A stretch of DNA of 64,000 nucleotides from Ochotona curzoniae (taxonomy: Eukaryota; Chordata; Mammalia; Lagomorpha; Ochotonidae). The position numbers and the translations under genes were made by a program. Positions 1-37,860 of the stretch are shown here, one piece after another. A model generated the notes under the pieces. The model did no database searches. It saw only the letters and a list, made by a program, of their open reading frames with translations, and was not told the DNA's origin. Numbering within the stretch: the stretch's first letter is position 1; every line of letters starts with the position of its first letter. Location of the stretch: assembly GCF_017591425.1 (NCBI RefSeq), contig NW_024466307.1, positions 1,982,001 through 2,046,000 of the forward strand, written 5' to 3'.

Positions 1-610
1 CCAAGCCAAACTTGTCTCCTGTCTTATGAAGCCCGTGTAATCAAATTGCCTTGAGCACAGAGCTGTATGTTCTATAATAAAAATGCACAGTTAGCCTGAA
101 TCACAAAAGAGCATCATCGTGGGTGGCAACAGCCTGGTTCCCAAGAGCACATATCCCTTTTCCCATGCTTTGTTAATTTGCTAGAATTTTCTTACATCAG
201 AAAAGATGTCTTTGTTAGAGAGGGCTCAGGACAAGTGGGGAAGGCCACTCAGAGGGTGTCATACTTTCCCCAGACCAAGCCTTCCCTTGAGATCTGGAGT
301 GGATTTTTTCCCCTACAAGCTGAGTCATTACCGTCAACTTCCTCAGTTGCCAGGACACCAGGCTCAGTGAATGAAGAGGAATATTCTTCAACCAAAAAAA
401 GTAAACAAACATCCATTGTCACATTCCAGGGTGACCCACAGGCCCCAGGTGCCATGGAAGAGCAGCCTCCTGGTGTCATCCACAGCTGTAACAGAGACTG
501 TTTCCATCCCGGGGCTTTCCTGAGCCCAACTAGCCCCCTAAACTACTTTTCTCACCTGCATGTTGGCCAGCATGTCCAGCTATAGCAGCAGGCCCAGGTC
601 CCCAAGAGGG

Positions 611-684
611 CCCGTGTGTATGGTGACGCAGCTTTGTCCTCACTGGTCCCGTGTGTATGGTAACACAGCCTTGTCCTTACTGGG
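611..684. repeat. Tandem duplication, 37-bp unit x 2
   Basis: A 37-bp unit beginning 'cccgtgtgtatggt' at 611 recurs at 648 with a few substitutions. It lies in intergenic DNA and has no visible coding role. Confidence 0.85.
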
Positions 685-1525
685 CTTCAGATTTGACCCC
701 AGGCCTCACAGGCAGCCGAGAGCCATTTTGGCCCCCAGCCCCACTCTCTGCAGGTGTCATTCCCCCAAATTTCAGTTACCCGCCGCCAGCCATGGCCCAA
801 CTATATTAGACATACAATTCCAGAAAGAGGCATTCATTACTTTTAAATTCATGTCATCTTGAGTCACACTGTGCTGATGTCCCCATGGATGACAGGCTCA
901 CTCCCCACACCCACCCACTCGTTACTAAGCAGCCAGGGTTCTCAGATCCACTGTCACAGCATCACAGCACTTGTGTTCAAGGAACCCGCGTCGTACTTGG
1001 TTTTGGCTCCAAAGAGCAAGAGTGGCGATGCTCTGGGTGTGCCAGGGAGAAGCTGTAAAGTGTTGTCTTCCAATGTCGGATCGGTAAGTTAGGCGTCCTC
1101 ACTGGTATGTCTGGGGTGAAACGCAGTAAGCAGAGGGTTCAGCAGTGTCTGTGGGCCCAGCAGGCACTGAGGGATTTGGGCCAGGCGATCCTGTGCCTAA
1201 GGGAAGCGGCTGTCATTCCACTTGTAGTCAGGACACTTAGCACTTAACTCAGCCCACGAGGGCCAGGCTGGGCTCTGGGAGTCCAAGGTAGAACTGTGGC
1301 CTGGCGTCATCTTCTGGAAGTTGCCCGCCACCCTGAGCTGCAGCTTGTCATCTGCTGCAGGTGTCTCACCTCCTGGCTCTGGGTCCACGTGAGACCCATA
1401 ACTGCATTCTGTGGTTGCTCAAGGGGTGCAAACTTTCTGCTGCCTTCCCCAGAGGTGCGGGGAATGGAAGGGACACGTGCATTTGTTCCCTTTCATTTGG
1501 TTATTCAGTTATTGATGTTAATTTC

Positions 1526-1852
1526 TTTTATAAAGATTTATTTTTATTATTTTTTATTGGAAAGGCAGATATACAGAGAGGAGAGACAGAGAGGAAGATC
1601 TTCCGTCCGATGATTCACTCCCCAAGTGAGCGCAACGGGTCGATACTATGCCGATCCGAAGCCAGGAGCCTCTTCCGGGTCTCCCACACGGGTGCAGGGT
1701 CCCAAAGCCTTGGGCCGTCCTCGACTGCTTTCCCAGGCCACAGGCAGGGAGCTGGAAGGGAAGCGGGGCTGCCGGGATTAGAACTGGCGCCCATATGGGA
1801 TCCCGGGCGTGCAAGGCGAGGACTTAACCACTTGCGCCACCGCGCCGGGCCC
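1526..1852 (-). mobile_element. Young full-length lagomorph C-repeat SINE
   Basis: On the minus strand it begins with a tRNA-like head (gcccggcgcggtggcgcaag), continues through the C-repeat body and ends in a CT-rich/T-rich tail. A perfect 16-bp target-site duplication, tattgatgttaatttc, flanks it at 1510-1525 and 1853-1868. The intact head and perfect duplication mark a recent insertion. Confidence 0.95.
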
Positions 1853-1868
1853 TATTGATGTTAATTTC

Positions 1869-2080
1869 AAAGGAGGAGAAGCATAGATGGTCCATCTGCA
1901 GGTGCATTCCTCAAATGCTCCCAACAGCCAGGCTTGGGCCAGGAGTAGCCTGGAGCCCAGAGCTCCACTGGAGTCCCCCACATGGGTGGCTGGGATCCAA
2001 GTGCTGCAGCCATCGTCCGCTGCTTCGGGGTGTACGTTAGCAGAGCTGGGACTCAACCCAGCATGAGGGTAGCAAAGGGG
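1869..2080 (-). mobile_element. Diverged C-repeat SINE
   Basis: An older copy in the same orientation, directly abutting the young SINE. The body segments 'gccaggcttgggccagg' and 'cacatgggtggctgggat' are recognisable; the head is degraded. Confidence 0.75.
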
Positions 2081-2384
2081 AAGACATAGATGAAGCTGGG
2101 GTCCACTTCGCCAGAGCTCCCCAGGAGAACCATCCTCAGCACCATGGATGCCACACCCCATCCCTGAGCACCTGCACTGCCCTCCCCCGCCCCCCCCAGA
2201 GTCCCCCTTGTGACCCCTCCCCTGTACGTGCTCTGAATGCTGCTGCCACAGCCCTCTCATTCTACTTTTCCTGCTAAAGCCATGCTGGAGTTGTTGCTTC
2301 CCTTTTTGCTTTTCTGCTGGTCCATTTGTGACTGCAATGCTCAAAATCCTCACCAGTGCTCGTAACTGTACCCTAAAATTGTGT

Positions 2385-2463
2385 GGGTCCTGGTGGCACC
2401 GCGTAAGGCTGACTGGGTCCTGGCGGCACTGCGTAAGGCTGTCTGGGTCCTGGCGGCACTGTA
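2385..2463. repeat. Tandem repeat, 30-bp unit x about 2.6
   Basis: The unit 'gggtcctggcggcactgcgt...' starts at 2385, 2415 and 2445. Because it is a multiple of three it leaves an open minus-strand frame with a repeated Cys-Arg-Gln-Asp-Pro motif, which is a by-product and not evidence of a gene. Confidence 0.9.
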
Positions 2464-2546
2464 ATAAGGATGCCCCTGAAGTCAGCAACTCATTGCTGAT
2501 GTCTGTGCAGTGTGTACATTTCAGAAAGCACATCTGTGTGCTGCCT

Positions 2547-2735
2547 TGCTCCCCAAATGACCACAGCAGCCAAGGCTGGGCCAGGCTGAAGCCGGCAGTC
2601 TGAAACTCCTTCCTGTGTCTCCCAACGTGAGTGACAGGAGATGTGCAATGTCCCTGACCCCTCCCAGGGTATGCCCCAGCAGGGAGCTGGACTTGAAGCA
2701 GAGCTCAGACTCTCAGCAGGCATCCAGGGAGGTGG
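2547..2735 (-). mobile_element. Diverged C-repeat SINE fragment
   Basis: Reverse-oriented body motifs are visible ('ctccccaaatgaccacagc', 'aaggctgggccaggctgaag', 'agcagggagctgga'). Both ends are eroded, so the borders are approximate. Confidence 0.65.
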
Positions 2736-4094
2736 CGGTAACCCCCATGCTCCTGCTCCTGCCCCCAGAAATCCTGTTTCAGCTGACAGGAGTGGTGAGA
2801 TGCATGTCAGGTGGCAGCACAATGTAGCACCCACCCACATGGACTAAGTAGAGATGCTTGCGTGCTCAGCTCCCTGGTGGCCGCCCCCTCTCGTCACTCC
2901 CAACCACGGAGAACTGTGGAAAAGCAGCAGTTCTCCGCAGGCCGACCCTCCAGGGTCGACAGGTGCTGCGGCTGGCCGGGCCCTGCTCCAGTGCTCTGTG
3001 CACTGTAAGTGCTCTCCACATTAGACACATTAAATTTGAAGTCCTGTTCTGTTTTCCCCTGCAGCCTCCTTCATCACCCCCTCTGCCCTCACCCATTTAT
3101 CTCCTCCCACTGCAAACCTCGGAGGGGAGCTGGGGCCATTTGTCCAGGGCTGGAGAGCCCTGTGCAGCAGGCACAGCAGGCATGGTAGGCACCTGACAGC
3201 AGGAGATCCAGAGCCGAGGCCAACCGTGTCGGCATGGCAAGTGAGCCGCGAGTGTTCTTTCCTGGTAGAGTCTGTGTGGCACACCAATAATGCCAGCTGT
3301 CCCTCTCCTGTCTGCTCCCGAGCATGTGTGAGACTACTGCAGGGACCTTAGGCGCCCCCTTTCCTTGCCTCCTGTTTAGGGTGATAGCATGTCAAGCTGT
3401 GATGTTTGGAGCTGCAGCAGCCCTCTTGTGAAAGCGTTGACCCAGAAGCACATCAGTGCTAACTCCTCAGGACTGCACGTTCCAGGGCTTGGGGATCCCG
3501 TTCCTGCCTCCCACTCGTGGGAGTGTGCTGGTGAGGGGGATGAGGTGTGACCCGAGAACCTTGCTAAAGGGAAAGACATCAGTTGTCACTACAGGATATG
3601 TGTGGCCTTCCTGTGCACTTCATTGAGACAGTCTAACCATCAGTTACACCCTCCCCACCGCCTTGTGCCACCTGTCCTTCAGGCACATCCCGCAGGCTGT
3701 CCATCTCACTGGCCCCACCTCTCACTTGCAAAGCCCATGACTCTCTCTATTGCCTCCCCTCTAGCGGGTGCAAGTGGAACCAGACCCTCAGAGCATGCTC
3801 CCCGGGAGGAGGCCTGGACACTTCCCTTGGTGGGCTCACGTGTGTTCTGACTCCCTCTGCTGGCCATGCCCCTCCCTTGCTGTGTCCCCTGGACACGGGT
3901 TCCTTCTGTCCAAGGGAAAGGCCAGCTCTTCCAGGCAGCCTCCGCCTTCCTTCTCCATGAGTTGCTCCTTTACTCGGAAAGCTGCTGCGCCATTGTAACC
4001 CTTCTGTGGGAGTCCATCGATGAGGTACTGAGAATAGGAGCTAGCTTCATTTACTTCATCTGTGTGTCATTGTTGAACAGTTTTTCCATTTTAA

Positions 4095-4328
4095 AATTTA
4101 GGTGTTTGAAAGGTTGAGTGGCGGGGACAGGGGAAAAGCAGAGAGAAGGAGAGACAAAAAGAGATCTTCCATCCTCTGGTTCACTCCCCAGGGCCGGGCC
4201 AGGCAGAAGTCGGAAGCTGGAACTCTGTCCAGGCCAGAAGTGCAAAGTAGCTGGGACTCAAACCAGCGCTCCAGTGTAGGGTATGGGTAACTGGAGGAGC
4301 AGCTTAACCAGCCACATCACAACACCTC
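4095..4328 (-). mobile_element. C-repeat SINE, reverse orientation
   Basis: Typical reverse-oriented features appear in order: an A/T-rich tail, 'agatcttccatcctctggtt', 'ggccgggccaggcagaagtc', and a tRNA-like head remnant ending near 'cacatcacaacacc'. Confidence 0.85.
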
Positions 4329-4545
4329 CCCCACAGTAAGTGGCAGCAGATATTCACGGGGACTTTGTGAACTCTGCCTTTTGGTTAAATGTAACTTGTT
4401 CGCAGGAACTCAAGCAGTAGCACTATTCCTTGGCTGCCCAAAGTCTCCTTGTCCTTGGAAGACCCTCAGCCCCTATCGGTTCAGTTGCCCCCAGCCCGGA
4501 CTCCTTGCCTCCACATGGGAATGACTGTCAAGGTATTTTACAAGT

Positions 4546-4737
4546 TTATTTTATGCCCATTATCTCATCACACTCCTTACCCTGGTCATAGGGCACAGAG
4601 ACATTGAACATAGAGTTGGAGGTTTTCCTGGCGCCGTGATCACTGCTGCAGTAGCCGCCCGAGGGACCGTCAGGCGAAAGGTCGGCCAGCTCTCCCCAGA
4701 CCAGGTTCAGCACGTGTAGGTGCCGATGGCCGTACAT
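4546..4737 (-). other. CpG-dense 63-codon minus-strand ORF, unrecognised
   Basis: An ATG-initiated minus-strand ORF runs from 4737 down to a stop that lies within an AATAAA hexamer at about 4543. About a dozen CpG dinucleotides fall within roughly 125 bp (4630-4745), far above the surrounding DNA. On the minus strand a CTCCTTAG just upstream resembles a splice acceptor with a weak pyrimidine tract. I recognise no protein family in the peptide. It could be a terminal exon of an unknown transcript, a retrocopy fragment, or a chance ORF in a small CpG cluster. Confidence 0.3.
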
Positions 4738-5134
4738 CGAAGATCGTTGATCTAAGGAGTTTTACATGTTTCCCACAGAGCAGATTACCTAGTCCTGCTG
4801 AGGGATAGCATTTCCTGAGCTCACCAGTGAGGCTGGAGGTGGTGTGGACATGGTTTGCCAAACTCTAGTGCCTAATTGCTGAAAAGCAGTCACTTTTGGA
4901 AAAGCAAAGAAAGTCCTGTGTTTACTTGCACACTGGCTGATAGGCCTTGTTCACACTGAGGAGTAGCTAGGGAAGCTGTTTCCATGACCCATGAGCCAGT
5001 GTGTTCTCATCACTCCTGGTGAGGGAAATGAGGAGGCCGCACTTCCTGGTCTGTGGCTCAGACGTCCTCCCAGGAGGGTGCCCCAGCGTCCATTCATCCA
5101 CCTTACATGTTAGCAATGAGACTCCATGCCTGCT

Positions 5135-5387
5135 GGGCTGACGGCGTGGCACAGCACTGCAGGCTGCTGGCTGTGATGCCCACATACCCTGTCAGAGCAC
5201 CAGCTCAAGTCCTGGCTGCTCTGCTTCCCATCCAGCCTCCTATTGACACACCTGGAAGCCAGAAGGTGACTCAGGTCCTTGGGCCCCTATGCCCCTTGTG
5301 GGTGACCTGGATGGGGCTCCTGGCTTCAGCCTGGCCCAGCCCTGGCTGTTGTGGCCATTTGGGGAGTGAAGCAGCAGGTGGAAGGTC

Positions 5388-5427
<40 letters not shown>

Positions 5428-5462
5428 TCTGTCACTCTGCCTTTCAAGTTTTTTCAAATATT
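5135..5462 (+). mobile_element. C-repeat SINE with (CT)n tract
   Basis: A tRNA-like head (gctgacggcgtggcacagca) is followed by the body, a long pure CT run at about 5393-5423 and the TTTCAA-type tail. Confidence 0.85.
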
Positions 5463-5959
5463 TATATGTGAAACAGGCAATGGTGAGGGAGGGATGGGAA
5501 CAGTGCAGCCACCAGAACCGCAGTGGACCTGAGTTGCCATGGCTGCTTGAGATGGGGAAGGACTTGCTCGGGTTTCAACTGCTGCCTTCTTACTGACCTC
5601 TAGGCTCCCATATCTCAGGCGGGAAGACTGAGGAAGAGTAAAAGCCAGGCCTTGGGGACATAGCACGCAAGAAAGCCCCCACGAAGCCCATGTCATGATT
5701 CCCACAGGAGGCTCTTGCACGGCTCAGCACAGGCGCTGGTGTGGCAGACAAGGAAAGTTTTCTGTAGGTTTACAGAAAATGGAATTAGACGCTGAACTTG
5801 TTTTGTCACAAAAAAATGTTGACAGCCGATATTACTTTTTTCATAATATACACTTTCGGTGCACTTCCTCACAGTATGTTCATTTTTGCGTCTGCGTCTG
5901 GTTTTGTTTGTTCCCGGCAGGTGCTAAGTCTGTGTGGGTGATTTTACATTTTTCTTCTG

Positions 5960-6125
5960 TTTGTTTGATTTTTATTTAAAATGCAGAGAGCAAGTGAGCT
6001 GCATCTACTGGTTCACTTCCTGGATTTCCTCAACAGCTGGGGCTGGGCCAGGAGCTCCAACCCTTGTGGGTGGCAGGGCCCCAGGTGCTTCCCCAAGGAG
6101 CCAGCTCAAGCCCAGCCCCCTGATG
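5960..6125 (-). mobile_element. C-repeat SINE fragment
   Basis: It carries a reverse-oriented tail and the proximal body ('aaaatgcagagagcaagtg', 'ggggctgggccaggagctcc'). The head is not recognisable. Confidence 0.6.
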
Positions 6126-7179
6126 TGCCCTGCAGGCCTCCTGAGGGGTGCGTCCCTCTGCTGTGGGGCCAAGCACCTGCCCCCGACCACTGTGGTTTTT
6201 TGTGTTCCCCTTGGAGCCTTGGGTACACTCAGCCAGCTGAGAGCCACCGGACACTGCATCCTGAGATGATGAACAGGCCAAGACTCCCTTCCGAAGGAAA
6301 GAACTCTCTTACTCTAAAGCCCCTGGTGCAAAATAAAAGCAAAGCTGGAAAGGTGAGACTTGGGATTTCCCTTCAGCCCTGGGGACACGGCTTGAGGGCC
6401 CAGCAGCCCTAACCTGAAATCCAAAAGCCCAAATCTGCAGGGTTTTGGAGCACAACCTAAGGTCCGCCATGGAGGAACCATGGCTGACCTCCTGGCAGGG
6501 GTTATCCGGTGAGAGCACAGGTGCAGAGGTGGGCCTGGGGTGTGCAGGGAAACACAAAGCCGGGGCTTGTTTAGGTTTGTGTCCTCCTAGCCCCGAGGAA
6601 TCTCACGATGTAAATGCAGATGCTCCAAATCCGAACTCCCAGACATCTCTCTTCCCCAGCGTCTGGGATACGGGCCACCCAGCCGGAAGTGGCTTTCAGG
6701 TAAGGTGGTGTTAATGGAAATCCTCTACCCCCGTTTGGGGAGGGAGCCCCTGAAAAGCTCTCCAGTTCCTTAGCAAGGAATGCGAGGATCCGGGTGAAAA
6801 CGGGAGATGGCTGCAGAGGGGAACCGTGGCCACCGCAGCGCTTTGCGCTCCTGAGCAGGAGGAGCAGGGTGGGGTAGAGGAGCCCTTTGAAGTTCTGTAG
6901 TTCAGCCTGCTCCGTGCTGGCTCCTGGGCAGAGCTGGGGACGGCACCCTAGCCTGGGAATTAATCCTCCTGCGGCCAGCCCTGTCCTGCTAGACTCCTGG
7001 AAAAGGCGTTTGACAACTACGAAAAACACAGAAACTCGCCAACATTCTGAGGGGCTCAGAACTCCGCGGAAAATGCATTCCAGGCTCCCGGTGCGCTGGA
7101 CAGGCTGGAACTCTGCAACGCCTAGGAGGGAAGCCCAGGAGCCGGCACAAACCAATTTTTCAGAGAGGGGGCCACCTCC

Positions 7180-7494
7180 CTTCGTCCCACCCCTGCGCCC
7201 CTGCGCGCGCGCGCGGGACCTGCCCGGGCCGCCCCCACCCTTGTGGCCGGGGGGAATTCTGGCCAAGGGGCCGCCCTGGCCTCGGCCCTCCCCCACGTCC
7301 GGCTGGACAATAAAGCGCCTGGGCACCACGGCTCAGCCCAACGCAGCCACCAACAACCCAGTTCTGCGCGTGGCAGGAGACCCGAGCCCTCACACAGCAG
7401 CTCCACCAGCCGCGTCCGGCCTCATAGGCGAGCGCACTGCGCCACCTGCACCACCCGAAGGCGTCCCCTTGGCACGCGGGCGCCGAGAGCCAAA
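7180..7494 (+). promoter_or_regulatory. THBS4: THBS4 promoter, CpG-rich, with TATA-like box
   Basis: The 300 bp before the start codon are GC- and CpG-rich, with a pure CG run at about 7203-7216. An AT-rich element, acaataaag, at 7307-7315 is the only TATA-like sequence and would place transcription start near 7340, giving a 5' UTR of about 155 nt. No ATG lies between that point and the thrombospondin ATG at 7495, so translation should begin there. The start-site position is inferred. Confidence 0.55.
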
Positions 7495-34690
<27,196 letters not shown>

Positions 34691-34793
34691 GGCCAGCTCG
34701 CCGGGCGTTCCCACCGTCCCCCGTGCTGTGTACTGCACCTGCTGTCACATGTTTCCAGGCCCTGTCCATGGAGACACTCCCTCTGAGCAAGGC

Positions 34794-34799
34794 AATAAA
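34794..34799 (+). terminator. THBS4: THBS4 polyadenylation signal AATAAA
   Basis: A canonical AATAAA lies 104 nt after the stop codon, so the 3' UTR is only about 125 nt, with cleavage expected near 34815-34825. A GT-rich element ('cttgtggcc') follows. Confidence 0.88.
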
Positions 34800-34835
34800 G
34801 CAGAAAGCGCTACTTGTGGCCTCTGCATGGCTCGG

Positions 34836-34852
34836 GTCCAGCAGGGGGCACG
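34836..34852 (+). promoter_or_regulatory. CTCF-like motif just past THBS4
   Basis: Reads gtccagcagggggcacgg, an excellent match to the CTCF core, some 40 bp beyond the THBS4 poly(A) signal. Confidence 0.5.
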
Positions 34853-35204
34853 GGCTGACATCCGTACGAGTCCTATCGCAGCTGGCAGCAGCTTCCACCT
34901 CCGTGGGGGCTCCCGGACCTGCGGGAGCGAGCTGAGCAACCCGGGGCCTCACCTGTGGTTATGCTCAGGGCCTTCTGTGGGCATCCCACACAGGACGCTG
35001 CCTCCCACGTGTGCTGTGACCCAGGCACCCACAGGGCATATCCAGGGCTGACCCCAGCCTGGCCCTTCTTAACTCCAGTGGTGAACTAATCACCCAGCAG
35101 TGTTTCTGGCCAGTGATACAGCATCCTACTCTAGAATTCCTGTGGTTGCTTAAGTCAGCAAGGAAAGAAACAGCACATTTTACTGTGACTGACAGAAAAT
35201 GGGG

Positions 35205-35488
35205 AAGGGGCAGTGCCGGCTGCTGCAGCCCTCAACAGCAGCATCCCATGCGGGCACCAGTCAGCACCTTGCCAACTTGGCTCGCCATCCTGCTTCCTGC
35301 ACACACACCCGGAAGGCAGCAGAGGATGGCCGAGGTCCCAGGCCCCGACAGCCGTGTGGCAGACCCAGAGTTCCAGCCTCCTCACCCAGCCCTGATCTTA
35401 CATCTGTAAGTGAACCAGCAAGTGGAAAATGTTGATCTTTTTAAAAGATTTTCTGTAAATCTGCCTTTCCAATAAAAATAAGTAAAAG
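35205..35488 (+). mobile_element. C-repeat SINE
   Basis: Head 'gggcagtgccggctgctgca', body and a 'ccaataaaaataagtaaaag' tail that meets the next, reversed copy. Confidence 0.85.
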
Positions 35489-35743
35489 ATTTTCCATCCA
35501 CTGGTTCACTCCCTAAATGGTCACAATGGCCAGAGCTGAGCTAATCTGGAGCCAGGAGCTTCTTCCAGGTCTCCTACACGGGTGCAGGGTCCCAAGGCTT
35601 TGGACTATCCTCTGCTGCTTTCCCAGGCCACAGAGAGCTAGATGAGAAGTGAACCGGCCCGGACATGAACTGGCACCCATATGGGATCCCAGTGCTTGCA
35701 AGAGTAGGATTAGCCGATTAGCCAATTGAGCCATCGCGCCGGG
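35489..35743 (-). mobile_element. C-repeat SINE, reverse, well preserved
   Basis: Ends in an intact head ('gagccatcgcgccgggccc' on the plus strand). It lies tail to tail with the preceding copy, making a potential hairpin of about 250 bp per arm. Confidence 0.92.
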
Positions 35744-36029
35744 CCCAAATACTTATTTTTTGAAGCCCCCAGCTGTACTTGCTGCTGCTGGGCCGGGAGC
35801 TGCCAGCCCTTGCCAAGCCAATGCTGAGACTCCCGATCTACAGAAGCGTCCCAGCACCCCGCGGGATCCCCTGGCTGGGGCGGGGTGGGAGACCACCTCT
35901 CAATGCCCCCTCTTACCTTGTGTCCCCTTGAAGAGCCCAGCAGCCACAGCCGTGCCCATCCTGCAACCTGCTGCTCATCGGCTCTGCAGACTGGCGGCAG
36001 CTCATGGATGCTGACGCGTACCAAGTCCT

Positions 36030-36300
36030 CAACACAGCGCTCATGCTGTGTGGTTAAGGGCACCCCGCACGTTGGCATCCCACATGGGCACTCCTTGTGC
36101 TGGCTCTCTGCTTCCTACCTGGCTGCTCATTGACGCACCTGGGGAGAGCATCGACAGATGGCCCACACAGGAGAACCAGAAGCAGCTCCTGGCCCAGGCC
36201 TGGCTGAAGCAGTCCCTGGGGTCTGAACCAGCAGAAGGAAGCTCTCGCTGTGGCTCTCCTCTTCTCTCTATAACTCTTTTAAATAAATCACCCTTAAAAA
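36030..36300 (+). mobile_element. C-repeat SINE
   Basis: Plus-oriented copy with 'ggcatcccacatgggcactc' and a TTTTAAATAAATCA tail. Confidence 0.82.
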
Positions 36301-36639
36301 TGAATCCTGAATACAACCACACACACCTCCCAGGGGAGGTGTGATGCAGAGTGGACCCTGTGCTAGCTGGGTGAGTCTGCACCCAATTCTCCCCCTGCTT
36401 GCCCTCCCCACCCCAGCAAGACCAGAAGAGCAGAGGTGGCCTGCTGCTGCCACCTGCACGGTCACTCTGGGAAAGCCTTGGGTCACAGGAAGCAGCTCAG
36501 CCAATCAAGGTGTGCGGGGGGCTGCAGCACAGGAGCTCCCTATGGAGATGTATCGCTGGGAGGATGGACTTGCTTTGCAGGCAAGGCAGGCAGAGAGCAG
36601 GTGCCAATGACTCGAGGCTTACTGATCTCATGAGAGATA

Positions 36640-36868
36640 AAGCTCCCGTGTGCTCATCTCCCCAGCGCCCTCCCAGCTGGGAATGGCTGGGACTAGAGCC
36701 AGGAGCAGGGACTCCATCCCAATCTCCCCGATGGGTGGCAGGAACCCAGGTGCCTGACTCACCTGCTGCCTGCCAGGAGGGTCTGCGTGAGCAGGAAGCT
36801 GAGGCCAGGCCTGGAACTTGAATTCCAGTAACCCGATCTGGCACGTGGGCATCTGCATTTTTAAAAAT
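36640..36868 (-). mobile_element. C-repeat SINE, reverse, diverged
   Basis: Reverse body ('tgggaatggctgggactaga', 'cgatgggtggcaggaaccca'). Confidence 0.75.
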
Positions 36869-36879
36869 ACTTTTTTTAA

Positions 36880-37188
36880 GGGCCCAGCATGGTAGCCTAG
36901 TGGCTAAAGTCCTCGCCTTGCATGTGCCAGGATTCCATATGGGCACCGGTTCTAATCCCAGCAGTCCTACTTCCCATCCAGCGCCCTGCTTGTAACCTGG
37001 GAAAGCAGTCGAGGATGGCCCAAAGCCTTGGGACCCGGCACCCGTGGAGGAGACTCAGAAGAAGCTCCTAGCTCCTGGCTTCAAAATGATTCAGCACCGG
37101 CCCTTGAGCAATGCATCAGTGGACAGAAGATCTTCCTCTCTGTCTCTCCTCCTGATATCTGACTTTCCAATAAAAACAAATCTTTAAA
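36880..37188 (+). mobile_element. C-repeat SINE, full length
   Basis: Head 'gggcccagcatggtagccta', intact body, CT-rich segment and a CCAATAAAAACAAATC tail. Confidence 0.92.
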
Positions 37189-37497
37189 AAAATAGTTTTT
37201 TATTTGAAAATCAGACTTTGACAGAGTAGGAAAAACAGAAAAAAGTCTTCCATCTGCTGGCTCACTCCTCAAATGGCTGAAACAGTCAGAACTGAGCTGA
37301 TCCAAAGCCAGGAGCCAGGAGTTTCTTTCGCGTCTCCACACAGGTGCAGGGTCCCAAGGCTTTGGGTCATCCTCAACTGCTTTCCCTGGTGACAAGCAGG
37401 AAGATGGATGGTAAATGGGGCTGCCAGGATTAGAACTGGTACCAATATGGGATCCCAGTGCCGCCGGCAGAGGTTCAACTTACTATACCACTGTGTG
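37189..37497 (-). mobile_element. C-repeat SINE, full length, reverse
   Basis: Directly follows the preceding copy tail to tail, so 36880-37497 forms an inverted pair. Confidence 0.88.
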
Positions 37498-37709
37498 AGA
37501 CATGGACATCTTAACTGGCCTCTTAACAGAAAGGCCAAATGCCCACCCCAAATTATTCAATTTTTAGAAATTCTGTGAGATATCTAGCAGTTACTCCAAA
37601 CTATTGATGGTTTGAAACCAGACACTGCAGGAACAGTGACGAGACAAAGCGGCTGAAGCTACAGACCAGGGAGGCAGGGGCTGCAGGTTCCCTCGGTGGG
37701 ACCTGAGCT

Positions 37710-37860
37710 GACTATACCAGGCCAGACCACCACCTGCAAAGCTGGTATCCCAGATGGGTACCAGGTCGAGTCCTGGCTGCACCACTTCCAACCCAGCTCC
37801 CTGCTAATGTGCCTGGGAGAGCAGTGCGACTGGACATGACCCAAGTGTTTGGTCCAGCTT
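37710..37860 (+). mobile_element. C-repeat SINE, 3'-truncated
   Basis: Head and proximal body only ('ctggtatcccagatgggtac', 'aacccagctccctgctaat'). Confidence 0.75.

Larger units (their letters stand above)
1..7180. other. Intergenic sequence upstream of THBS4
   Basis: I see no exon that I recognise on either strand. The stretch holds several lagomorph SINE copies, two short tandem repeats (611-684 and 2385-2463) and one CpG-dense minus-strand ORF (4546-4737), each listed separately. The longer ORFs here cross SINEs or repeats and have no family signature. The upstream neighbour in human, MTX3, is not visible. Confidence 0.7.

Noticed and set aside
1778..2533. 251-codon minus-strand ORF
   Set aside because: It runs through two SINE copies and the 30-bp tandem repeat, and opens into low-complexity Gly/Cys-Arg-Gln-Asp-Pro repeats.
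7309..7314. AATAAA upstream of THBS4 as a poly(A) signal of an upstream gene
   Set aside because: No upstream plus-strand gene is visible; its position about 30 bp before a plausible start site fits a TATA-like element better.
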